Origin: Paracoccus sp041927875
GTDB lineage: Bacteria; Pseudomonadota; Alphaproteobacteria; Rhodobacterales; Rhodobacteraceae
Length of the DNA stretch: 64,000 nucleotides
Assembly: GCF_041927875.1 (NCBI RefSeq)
Contig: NZ_JBHFHN010000002.1
Reading direction: 5' to 3' (one strand)
Part shown: piece after piece, positions 51,318-59,688 of the stretch
How the letters are laid out: each line of letters begins with the position of its first letter
Position numbering within the stretch: the stretch's first letter is position 1
Translations under genes and position numbers: made by a program
Notes under the pieces: generated by a model
Seen by the model: only the letters and a program-made list of their open reading frames with translations
Told to the model about the DNA's origin: nothing
Database searches by the model: none

Positions 51318-52744
51318 CCGGCCCTGAACGCCCCGACATCGCCCGCTGGCTGGATGCTGTGGCCGCCCCCGTGACCCGGCTGGGGCTGTGGGGAGCGGGC
51401 GATCTGGCCCGCGATCTGGCGCGGGCCGCGCATCGCCGCTGGGGCTGCCGCGTCGATCTGATCGCGCTTGGCCCGGATGCCGCGCCCAGCGATGCCGCCG
51501 CCCGCGCCGCCGCCGATGACCGCGCCGCGCTGATCGCCGCCGGCCTGAACGAAGACCAGATCCGCATCGCCCCGCGTCTGGTCGATCTGCGCCCGATGGA
51601 GGCCGTGCTGGCCCCCGATGCGGCGCGCGCGGGCGATCCGCGCGTGCTCTTGCGCGCCCTGATCCGGCGCGGGTTGACCGACCGGGGCATCGTGCTGGCC
51701 GATCTGCCGCGCGGCGGAGGGATGCTGCCCTGGCTGGCGCAGTTCGGGCAGGCGCGCGCCCATGACGTGCAGGACGGCCCCGGCGGAGCGCGGGTGCTGC
51801 TGCGCTTCAACCTGGTGCCGCAGACGCCGGTCGACCGGCTGCGCCAAAGCTGGCGGCAGGGCACCAACAGCCTGACCGGCCCCGACGGTTTCGTGACCGA
51901 GGGCGATTGCGGCCATGCCATGCTGCACCGCCCCGGCAACCGCGACACGCTGATCGTCAGCTTCGACAATCTGGATTTCGTGGCTCAGGATCATTCCGAG
52001 GCAAAGCCCTGGGGCTATGATTTCGTCACCCGCAACGGCTGGTCGCTGCTGGCCACGATGGCGCCGGGCTGGACGTGGTTCCGGTCGGATTTCGTCAGCC
52101 AGTCCTTTGACCGGCTGCGGGATGAGGGGTTCTTTCGGCAGTTCGACCGCGTGGTGTTTTACGGCGTGTCGATGGGCGGCTATGGCGCGGCGGCGTTTTC
52201 GGCAGCCTGCCCCGGCGCGGATGTGGTGGTGATGAACCCCCAATCCACGCTGGACCGCCGCCTAGTGCCGTTTGAGCGTCGCTATCGCCGCGCCTGGCAT
52301 CTGGATTTCAGCGGCCCCTATGGCGATGCCGCGCAAGCCAGTGCGACCGCGCGCCGCGTCACGCTGATCCACGACCCGCATGAGCCGCTGGACCGCGCCC
52401 ATGCCGCCCGCTTCACCGCGCCGAATGTGCAGCATCTGCACGCGCCTTGGCTGGGGCATCGCATGGCCTCGGCAATGGCGGGGATGGGGGTTCTGTCGCA
52501 GGTGGTGCGCAGCGCCATTGCCGGGGATCTGGATCAGCCGCAGCTCAGCCGGATCCTGCGCGCCCGCCACGCGCTGCCGCGCTTTCAACTTGAACTGATG
52601 GACAAGGCCGAGGCCCGCCACCGCCCCGACCTGGCCGCCCGCATCGCCCGCTACGCGCTTGCCCAGGGCGGCGGCGCGCCGTTCCGCAGCCGCCTGGCCC
52701 GGTTGGGCGCCCAACCGGCAGCCGAAAAGGACCAAAGCCAATGA
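51314..52744 (+). CDS. Alpha/beta-hydrolase-like protein of the glycan block
   Basis: The 476-residue protein starts with TTG overlapping the upstream stop. Residues about 1-150 form a Rossmann-like region with a TRLGLWGAGDLARDLARAAHRRWGCRVDLIALGPDA motif. Residues about 200-400 look like an alpha/beta hydrolase: DTLIVSFDNLDF, the nucleophile elbow GVSMGGYGA (S286), then RVTLIHDPHEPLD (D354) and APWLGHRMASAM (H382) in Ser-Asp-His order. Relatives sit beside glycosyltransferases in other Rhodobacterales and are often misnamed. It may deacylate, acylate or process a glycan, or be non-catalytic; I cannot decide. It overlaps ugd by four bases. Confidence 0.65.
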   Translation: MTGPERPDIARWLDAVAAPVTRLGLWGAGDLARDLARAAHRRWGCRVDLIALGPDAAPSDAAARAAADDRAALIAAGLNEDQIRIAPRLVDLRPMEAVLAPDAARAGDPRVLLRALIRRGLTDRGIVLADLPRGGGMLPWLAQFGQARAHDVQDGPGGARVLLRFNLVPQTPVDRLRQSWRQGTNSLTGPDGFVTEGDCGHAMLHRPGNRDTLIVSFDNLDFVAQDHSEAKPWGYDFVTRNGWSLLATMAPGWTWFRSDFVSQSFDRLRDEGFFRQFDRVVFYGVSMGGYGAAAFSAACPGADVVVMNPQSTLDRRLVPFERRYRRAWHLDFSGPYGDAAQASATARRVTLIHDPHEPLDRAHAARFTAPNVQHLHAPWLGHRMASAMAGMGVLSQVVRSAIAGDLDQPQLSRILRARHALPRFQLELMDKAEARHRPDLAARIARYALAQGGGAPFRSRLARLGAQPAAEKDQSQ

Positions 52745-53907
52745 AGATTGCCGTTGCCGGTCTGGGCTATGTCGGCCTGTCGAATGCCTGCCTTCTGGCG
52801 CAGAACCACAGCGTTGTCGCGCTGGACATCAGCGCCGACCGCGTGGCGATGATCGGGCGCCGCGAAAGCCCGATCGAGGATGCCGAGATCAACGAGTTTC
52901 TGGCCAATCGCGATCTGGACCTGCGCGCCACGCTGGACCCGGCCGATGCCTTTGTCGGTGCCGATCTGGTGATCGTGGCCACCCCCACAAATTACGACCC
53001 GCGCAGCAATCGGTTCGATACCTCCAGCGTCGAAACCGTGCTGGCGCAGGTGCGCGATCTGGCACCGGGCGCGCTCGCGGTCGTGAAATCCACCGTGCCG
53101 GTCGGCTTTGTCACCCGCATCCGTGCCGAACTGATGTGGGACAATGTAATCTTCAGCCCCGAGTTCCTGCGCGAAGGCCGCGCGCTGTGGGACAACCTTC
53201 ACCCCTCGCGCATCGTGGTGGGGGAAAAGTCCGACCGGGCGCGGGCCTTTGCCGATCTGATGGTGGAAGGCGCCATCCGCAAGGACATGCCGGTTCTGTT
53301 CTGCGGCCCGGTCGAGGCCGAGGCGATCAAGCTGTTTTCCAACACCTATCTGGCGCTGCGCGTGGCCTATTTCAACGAGTTGGACAGCTATGCCATCGCC
53401 CACGGCCTGAACCCGCGCGAGATTGTCGATGGCGTCTGCCTGGACCCGCGCATCGGCGATCACTACAACAACCCCAGCTTTGGTTACGGCGGCTATTGCC
53501 TGCCCAAGGACACCAAGCAGTTGCTGGCCAATTACGATCAGGTGCCGCAGAACCTGATCTCGGCCATCGTGGAATCGAACCGCACCCGCAAGGATTTCCT
53601 CAGCGATCAGATCGTGGCCCGCAATCCGCGCGTGGTCGGCGTCTACCGGCTGGTGATGAAGGCCGGGTCCGACAATTTCCGCGACAGCTCGATCCAGGGG
53701 ATCATGAAGCGGATCAAGGCCAAGGGGATCGAGGTGATCGTCTATGAACCGGTGCTGAAGGACGATCTGTTCTTCAACAGCCGCGTGATCCGCGATCTGG
53801 ACGCCTTCAAGGCCGAGGCCGACCTGATCCTGGCCAACCGCCAGACCGCCGATCTGGCCGATGTCGCGGCCAAGGTTTACACACGTGATTTGTTTGGGGT
53901 GGATTGA
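52741..53907 (+). CDS. ugd: UDP-glucose 6-dehydrogenase
   Basis: Ugd oxidises UDP-glucose twice with NAD+ to UDP-glucuronate. The 388-residue protein is of the short E. coli Ugd type. It has the Rossmann motif KIAVAGLGYVGLSNACLLA (residues 2-20), VKSTVPVGFVTRIR, FSPEFLREGRALWDNLHPSRIVVG and VEAEAIKLFSNTYLALRVAYFNELDSYA. The catalytic cysteine lies in FGYGGYCLPKDTKQLLANY. It supplies the substrate of the epimerase encoded two genes downstream. It overlaps the hydrolase-like gene by four bases and touches the GT25 start (TGATG). Confidence 0.95.
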   Translation: MKIAVAGLGYVGLSNACLLAQNHSVVALDISADRVAMIGRRESPIEDAEINEFLANRDLDLRATLDPADAFVGADLVIVATPTNYDPRSNRFDTSSVETVLAQVRDLAPGALAVVKSTVPVGFVTRIRAELMWDNVIFSPEFLREGRALWDNLHPSRIVVGEKSDRARAFADLMVEGAIRKDMPVLFCGPVEAEAIKLFSNTYLALRVAYFNELDSYAIAHGLNPREIVDGVCLDPRIGDHYNNPSFGYGGYCLPKDTKQLLANYDQVPQNLISAIVESNRTRKDFLSDQIVARNPRVVGVYRLVMKAGSDNFRDSSIQGIMKRIKAKGIEVIVYEPVLKDDLFFNSRVIRDLDAFKAEADLILANRQTADLADVAAKVYTRDLFGVD

Positions 53908-55319
53908 TGATGACAGGTGCCGCGCGCGATAACGACCAGCAGGCGGAGGACGGCTGCACCAATGACGAGGTCGAGGCCGAGGAGAGCGCAATCGTGCGCG
54001 GCCAGCGCATCATCCCGCTTCGGGCCTTGCAGCGCGCCATGCCCTATTCGCGCAACGCGCGGCGGCGCGGCAGCCAGTTGTTGCCTGTGCTGCGGCGGCA
54101 ATTGCTGAAAGACCCCATCGACACGATCGACGAGGTCGAGTTTCGCGTGGCGCGCTGCATCGCCATTCAGGCCGGCACCACCGACGTGCCGCGCACGATG
54201 AAGGTGGCCAACGCCCTGTCGGCCCGGTTCGGAAAGGAGATGGTGCAGGGGCCGCTGGCGCAGGCTCTGGTCCATCTGCGCGATGTTGACAAGGCCCGGC
54301 AACTTGCGATCCGCAACGCCAGTGCAGACTCCGATTCAGTTGAAGGCGAAGAGCATCTGGCGCGGCTGGCGATGCTGGACGGCGACCCCGCCGCCGGACT
54401 GCTGGGCTATCGCCACACGCTTAAGGCCGCCTGCGCGGCGGGCGACACGCGGGTGGTGCGCCGCTGCATCGACATCTTGATCGAAGGGGGGGAGCTCGAC
54501 TGGCTGCGCCAGCACGCCCCCGCCGATCTGCTGGCCCAATCGCGGCTGGCGCAGTCCGAGGCCCTGGCCGCGCCCGATGGCACACTACCGATCCTTTGCC
54601 TGAACCTTGACAAGGATGCCAACCGCTATGAAACGACCGCCGCCATGCTGGGCGGTGGCGGCACGCTGGATCGGGTGCCCGGCGTGCTCGGCTCGCTGCT
54701 GCCCGTCTCGCAGCGCCGCCGCCTGCAGGGCGATGCCGAGGTCGTCATGACCGCGGCCGAGATCGGTTGCGCGCTTAGCCATGTCGCCGCATGGGAACGG
54801 GTCGCCGCCCGCGCCGATGACGATTACGCCCTGGTGGTCGAGGATGACGCGCGCTTCATCTATGGTCCCGGTCGCGGCACGGTCGAACTGCTGGCGGCGG
54901 CCCGCGCCGCGCAGGCCGATCTGGTGTTCGTCAACTGGCGCGCCTGCCTGGCCGCGATCCGCCAGCAGCCGCTGGCCGCGGGCGCGCCGCCCGCGTTGTT
55001 CCCGGTCGACGGCGCCTTCGCCCCCGAGACCATGATGACCAACCCCGGCTGGGGTGGCGACGGCTATCTGATCAGCGGGCGCGGCGCGCGGGCATTGGTC
55101 GAGGCCTGGCGTGAGACCGGCCTTCTGGGCGCGCTCGATTGGCAGATGTGCCTGATGTGTCTGGCCCGCCTGCCCGAGGCCATGCGCATCAGCCACACCG
55201 CCATGGTCTTCGACGCCCTGACCCGGCGCGGCACCTGGCCGGTCTTGCCGGGCTTCACCACCAATCTGCCGATCATCCACACCCGCGATTTCGGCTTCAG
55301 CGCGATCAACGCTGGCTGA
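53907..55319 (+). CDS. Glycosyltransferase family 25 protein with helical N-terminal region
   Basis: Residues about 227-400 of this 470-residue protein are a GT25 (LPS galactosyltransferase-like) domain: LPILCLNLDKDANRYETTAAMLG, EIGCALSHVAAWERVAARADDDYALVVEDDARF (near residues 284-316) and GGDGYLISGRGARALVEAWR. GT25 enzymes transfer galactose or related sugars in LPS or other glycans. The first about 220 residues are helical, TPR-like in places (ARQLAIRNASADSDSVEGEEHLARLAMLDGDPAAGLLGYRHTLKAACAAGD), and rich in acidic residues at the start. The start could be the ATG at 53907 or 53910. It follows ugd without a gap. Confidence 0.82.
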   Translation: MMTGAARDNDQQAEDGCTNDEVEAEESAIVRGQRIIPLRALQRAMPYSRNARRRGSQLLPVLRRQLLKDPIDTIDEVEFRVARCIAIQAGTTDVPRTMKVANALSARFGKEMVQGPLAQALVHLRDVDKARQLAIRNASADSDSVEGEEHLARLAMLDGDPAAGLLGYRHTLKAACAAGDTRVVRRCIDILIEGGELDWLRQHAPADLLAQSRLAQSEALAAPDGTLPILCLNLDKDANRYETTAAMLGGGGTLDRVPGVLGSLLPVSQRRRLQGDAEVVMTAAEIGCALSHVAAWERVAARADDDYALVVEDDARFIYGPGRGTVELLAAARAAQADLVFVNWRACLAAIRQQPLAAGAPPALFPVDGAFAPETMMTNPGWGGDGYLISGRGARALVEAWRETGLLGALDWQMCLMCLARLPEAMRISHTAMVFDALTRRGTWPVLPGFTTNLPIIHTRDFGFSAINAG

Positions 55320-55341
55320 CCAAGGCACAAGGAAAGACGCC

Positions 55342-56349
55342 ATGACCCGACCCATCCTTGTCACCGGAAGCGCCGGTTTCATCGGCTTTCACCTGTGCCG
55401 CCTGCTGCTGGCCCAAGGCCACCGCGTCATCGGCATCGACAGCCATAACGATTACTACGACCCCGCGCTGAAAGCCGCGCGTGAGGCGCTGTTGACGGCG
55501 GATGGCAACTTCACCGCGATCCATGGCCAGGTCGAGGAACCCGGCCTTTTGATGGATCTGTTTGCGCGCGAACGCCCGCGCGCCGTGGTGCATCTGGCCG
55601 CGCAGGCCGGGGTGCGCTATTCGATCGACAACCCACGCGCCTATGTGCAGGCCAACCTTCTGGGCACGTTCGAGCTGCTGGAGGCCGCGCGCGCCCATCA
55701 GCCGGACCACCTGCTGATCGCCTCGACCAGCTCGGTCTATGGTGCCAACACCGACATGCCCTATCGGGAGATCGACAAGGTCGACACGCAGATGTCGTTC
55801 TATGCCGCGACCAAGAAATCGAATGAGGCGATGGCGCATTCCTATGCGCATCTTTTCGGCATCCCCACCACCATGTTCCGGTTCTTCACCGTCTACGGCC
55901 CCTGGGGGCGGCCCGACATGGCGCCCTATCTGTTCACCAGCGCGATCTTTGAGGGGCGGCCGATCAAGGTCTTCAACCACGGCGACATGAAGCGCGACTT
56001 CACCTATGTCGAGGATCTGGTGCAGGGGATCGGGCTGCTGATCGGCGCGGTGCCGGTGGTGGGCCAGCCGGTCGCGGGCGACAGCCTGTCGCCGGTCGCG
56101 CCGTTCCGGGTGGTCAATATCGGCAACGGCCAGTCGGTGCAGTTGCTGGATTTCATCGCCGCGCTCGAGGCTGCGGCAGGCCGCCCGGCGATCCGCGAGA
56201 TGCTGCCGATCCAGCCCGGCGACGTGCCGGCCACCTGGGCCGACAACAGCCTGCTGCGGGCGCTGACGGGATACCGGCCGCAGACCTCGGTCAGCGACGG
56301 CGCGCGGGGCTTTGTCGACTGGTATCGCAGCTATTACAACGTCGCATGA
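55342..56349 (+). CDS. UDP-glucuronate 4-epimerase
   Basis: The 335-residue extended short-chain dehydrogenase begins with ILVTGSAGFIGFHLCRLLLAQGHRVIGIDSHNDYYDPALKAAR. The Ser/Tyr/Lys active site is seen in IASTSSVYGANTDMPY and FYAATKKSNEAMAHSYAHLFGIPTTMFRFFTVYGPWGRPDMAPYLFTSAIFEGRPIKVFNHGDMKRDFTYVEDLVQGI. This pattern (NDYYDP, ATKKSNE, GRPDMA) is that of UDP-glucuronate/UDP-galacturonate 4-epimerases. With Ugd beside it the route UDP-glucose to UDP-GlcA to UDP-GalA is complete. It lies 22 bases after the GT25 gene and overlaps the last gene of the block. Confidence 0.92.
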   Translation: MTRPILVTGSAGFIGFHLCRLLLAQGHRVIGIDSHNDYYDPALKAAREALLTADGNFTAIHGQVEEPGLLMDLFARERPRAVVHLAAQAGVRYSIDNPRAYVQANLLGTFELLEAARAHQPDHLLIASTSSVYGANTDMPYREIDKVDTQMSFYAATKKSNEAMAHSYAHLFGIPTTMFRFFTVYGPWGRPDMAPYLFTSAIFEGRPIKVFNHGDMKRDFTYVEDLVQGIGLLIGAVPVVGQPVAGDSLSPVAPFRVVNIGNGQSVQLLDFIAALEAAAGRPAIREMLPIQPGDVPATWADNSLLRALTGYRPQTSVSDGARGFVDWYRSYYNVA

Positions 56350-57389
56350 CCCGCGTCCTGTCGATCACCTCGATCCGCAATGAAGGCCCGTTCCTGCTGG
56401 AATGGCTGGCCTGGATGCGGATGATCGGGTTGAGCGATTTCGCTATCGCCAGCAACGACTGCCAGGACGGCAGCGATGCGATGCTGGCGGCGCTGGACGC
56501 GGCGGGGGTGGTGCATCACCTGCCCCACGAACCCACGCCCGGCAAGTCGATCCAGTGGCAAGCGCTGCAACTGGGCTGGCGGCATCCGGCGCGCAAGGCG
56601 GCCGACTGGGTGATGATCTCGGATGTGGATGAGTTTCCGGTGATCCATGCCGGGGCGGGGCATCTGGCCGACCTGTTCGCCGCGATCCCCGACGGCACCG
56701 AAGCCGTCGCGATGCCGTGGCGGCTGTTTGGCCATGATGGCCGCCTGACCTTCGAGGACAGCCCCGTCACCGCGCAATTCCTGCGCTCGGCCCCGCCCGA
56801 TGTGCAGCATCCGATCGCCGCGACGTTTTTCAAATCGCTGTTCCGCCCCGCTGCGGTCGCGCGGTTTGGGGTGCATCGCCCGCGCCAGCATCCCGACCGT
56901 CCGGCCCCTCTGTGGGTCGATGGCAGCGGCCGGCCCCTGCCCCCGCATATCGCGGGCGACGGCGGGCGGATGTCGCTGCTGGGCACCGGCCCGGCGCGCG
57001 ATCTGGTCGAGATGCACCATTACTCCACCCGCTCGGCCGAGGCGTTCCTGGTCAAGGCCGCGCGTGGCCTGCCCAATCGCCGCCACAAGGCGGTCGATCT
57101 GCACTATTGGATCGAACGCAATTTCAACAGTGTCGAGAACACCGCCGCCCTGCGCCATCAGGACGCCCTGGCCCAGGGGATCGCCGCGCTGAAGGCGCTG
57201 CCGGGCGTGGCCGATCTGCATGACCGCGCCGTTGCCTGGCACCGCGACCAGATCTCGCAGGCGCTGCGCAGCCCCGACAGCTATCGGCTCTTTGGCGCTT
57301 TGTGCCACGCGGCGGGCTCTGCCGTGCTGCCGCCCGCGATGGAACGCCGCCTGCTGATCCTGTTCGGCCAGCTTGACCGCGACGAATGA
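56346..57389 (+). CDS. Glycosyltransferase family 2 protein
   Basis: The 347-residue protein is a GT2 enzyme of the same PF13704 type as the C-terminal half of the first gene in the block: MTRVLSITSIRNEGPFLLEWLAWMRMIGLSDFAIASNDCQDGSDAMLAAL. The metal-binding motif is ISDVDEFPVI (D93-V-D95). Further common segments are PWRLFGHDG, a conserved VDGSG and MHHYSTRSAEAFLVKAARGLPNR. The paralogy suggests both act on related glycan steps. Its ATG overlaps the epimerase stop by four bases, and its end is four bases from the convergent corA end. Confidence 0.88.
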   Translation: MTRVLSITSIRNEGPFLLEWLAWMRMIGLSDFAIASNDCQDGSDAMLAALDAAGVVHHLPHEPTPGKSIQWQALQLGWRHPARKAADWVMISDVDEFPVIHAGAGHLADLFAAIPDGTEAVAMPWRLFGHDGRLTFEDSPVTAQFLRSAPPDVQHPIAATFFKSLFRPAAVARFGVHRPRQHPDRPAPLWVDGSGRPLPPHIAGDGGRMSLLGTGPARDLVEMHHYSTRSAEAFLVKAARGLPNRRHKAVDLHYWIERNFNSVENTAALRHQDALAQGIAALKALPGVADLHDRAVAWHRDQISQALRSPDSYRLFGALCHAAGSAVLPPAMERRLLILFGQLDRDE

Positions 57390-57393
57390 CCCG

Positions 57394-58353
57394 TCACAGC
57401 CACTTCTTCCACTTCAGGAACAGCCAGGTCAGCACCGCCGAAGCCAGCATCGCCCCCAGCGAGGCCGGATAGCCCCAGCTTTCGTGCAGTTCCGGCATGA
57501 CATCAAAGTTCATCCCGTAGATCGAGGCGATCAGCGTCGGCGGCAGGAACAGCGCCGCGACCACCGACAGGATCCGCACCGTCGCGTTCTGGCGAAGGTT
57601 GATCATGCCCATCGTCGCATCGACGACCAGCCCGACACGGGCCGACAGGAAATCGGCGTGAACCTCCAGTGATTGCAGGTCGCGGCCGTGCATCTTGATG
57701 GCCTGACGCAGCACATCGGCCTCGGGGCGGTGATCGACATTGGCGCCATAGAACGACAGCGCGCGCGACAGCGACAGGATCGCCAGCCGCACGCGGCTGT
57801 TCAGTTCCGATTGCTGCCCGACCAGCCGCAACGCTTGTTGCAGGGTCTGGTCGTTTTCCTTGGAATCGTCGTCGAACACCCGCCGCGCGGTCTGGTCGAT
57901 GACGCGGCCCGCCCCCTCAAGCAGATCGGCCAGACGCGAGATGATTTCCTCGATCAGGCCCAGAAACAGCCGGTCTCGACTGCCCGAACCGGTGGTCGAG
58001 CCTTCGCTGCGGTCGGGGAAGGTGTCGAAGGGGCGCGGCGCGTGGTGGCGCACGGTCACCAGCCGTCCAGGCGCAAGGATGAACGTCACCGGCCCCGAAA
58101 CTGACACCCCGTCCGGCGTCTGCCCCGGCAGCACCACGGTCAGCACATCGCTGTCTTCCTCGTGGTAAAGCCGGTTGGAAATTTCGATTTCTTCCATGTC
58201 CTCAAGGCTGGGGACGTTCACGCCAAGCGCCGCCACCGCCGCGATCTGGACGGGCATCGGGCGGTAAAGGTCGATCCAGATTGCCTGCGACAGATCGGCA
58301 TCGGGCGGGATCGGCATCAGGCCGCGGGGTGCGGGACGATAGGCGCGCAGCAT
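57394..58353 (-). CDS. corA: CorA family magnesium/cobalt transporter
   Basis: CorA is a homopentameric channel that takes up Mg2+ (and can pass Co2+ or Ni2+). The 319-residue protein has a long cytoplasmic N-terminal domain and the helical stalk QTLQQALRLVGQQSELNSRVRLAILSLSRALSFYG. Two C-terminal membrane segments flank the signature IYGMNFDVMPELHESWGYP, and the basic end LKWKKWL is typical. The start chosen gives MLRAYRPAPRG; the longer open frame runs upstream without family sequence. It is convergent with the last glycan gene with only four bases between. Confidence 0.94.
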   Translation of the reverse strand: MLRAYRPAPRGLMPIPPDADLSQAIWIDLYRPMPVQIAAVAALGVNVPSLEDMEEIEISNRLYHEEDSDVLTVVLPGQTPDGVSVSGPVTFILAPGRLVTVRHHAPRPFDTFPDRSEGSTTGSGSRDRLFLGLIEEIISRLADLLEGAGRVIDQTARRVFDDDSKENDQTLQQALRLVGQQSELNSRVRLAILSLSRALSFYGANVDHRPEADVLRQAIKMHGRDLQSLEVHADFLSARVGLVVDATMGMINLRQNATVRILSVVAALFLPPTLIASIYGMNFDVMPELHESWGYPASLGAMLASAVLTWLFLKWKKWL

Positions 58354-58456
58354 GGGAAACCTTCGGCGGTGACGGCTTGCCGCAAGGAAGCCTGATCGGC
58401 GTGCAGGTGCAACCCCGTTCTGCGCCCCTGCACGCGCTTGATGCGCGGCGGGCCAC

Positions 58457-58478
58457 ATATTAGGTTCCAACGATATAT
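58457..58478 (+). promoter_or_regulatory. AT-rich dyad before the ArsR-type gene
   Basis: ATAT-N12-ATAT with a GGTTCC near its centre lies in a short AT-rich patch 28-49 bases before the start of the ArsR-type gene. This is the expected position of promoter plus autoregulatory operator. A good AAGGAT ribosome binding site (58494-58499) follows. Operator assignment is a guess from position and composition. Confidence 0.3.
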
Positions 58479-58505
58479 CCGCCCGATCACAAAAAGGATC
58501 GCCCG

Positions 58506-58850
58506 ATGTCCGCCCAGACCCTGCCGCCCACCCCGCATTGCGCCAGCATTCCCGCCGACGAGATGGTAGAGAACGCCCAGGAGGCCGCGCAATTCCTGAA
58601 GGCCTTGGCGCATGAAGGGCGGCTGATGATCCTGTGCCATCTGTCGTCAGGCGAAAAGTCGGTGACGGAACTGGAACATCTGCTGCAATCGCGCCAGGCC
58701 GCCGTCAGTCAGCAGCTTGCGCGGCTGCGCGCCGAAGGGCTGGTCGGCTGCCGCCGTGACGGCAAGGCGATCCATTATTCGCTGACCGACCCGCGCACCG
58801 CGCGGCTGATTGGCGTGGTCCATGACCTGTTCTGCGGCCCCAAGGGCTAG
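58506..58850 (+). CDS. ArsR-family regulator of the SqrR/BigR type
   Basis: The 114-residue winged-helix repressor has the fold ENAQEAAQFLKALAHEGRLMILCHLSSGEKSVTELEHLLQSRQAAVSQQLARLRAEGLVGCRRDGKAIHYSL. Cysteines 44 (LMILCHL) and 110 (DLFCGPKG) are 66 residues apart. They match the pair C41/C107 of Rhodobacter SqrR that senses reactive sulfur by forming a persulfide bridge. No metal-site CxC motif of ArsR or SmtB is visible, so a sulfide or redox sensor is more likely than a metal sensor. No sulfide-oxidation gene is adjacent in the window, so its targets are probably elsewhere besides itself. Confidence 0.82.
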   Translation: MSAQTLPPTPHCASIPADEMVENAQEAAQFLKALAHEGRLMILCHLSSGEKSVTELEHLLQSRQAAVSQQLARLRAEGLVGCRRDGKAIHYSLTDPRTARLIGVVHDLFCGPKG

Positions 58851-58853
58851 GCT

Positions 58854-58877
58854 GGGCCGGGCGGCACCACCCGGCCC
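58854..58877. terminator. GC hairpin between the ArsR-type gene and aapP
   Basis: A perfect 8-bp stem (GGGCCGGG / CCCGGCCC) with an 8-base loop fills the 36-base gap between convergent gene ends. There is no U-tract. It matches the pattern of other convergent gaps in this window that carry a GC hairpin. Confidence 0.55.
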
Positions 58878-58886
58878 GCGGCCCAA

Positions 58887-59678
<792 letters not shown>

Positions 59679-59688
59679 GGCGGTTTCC

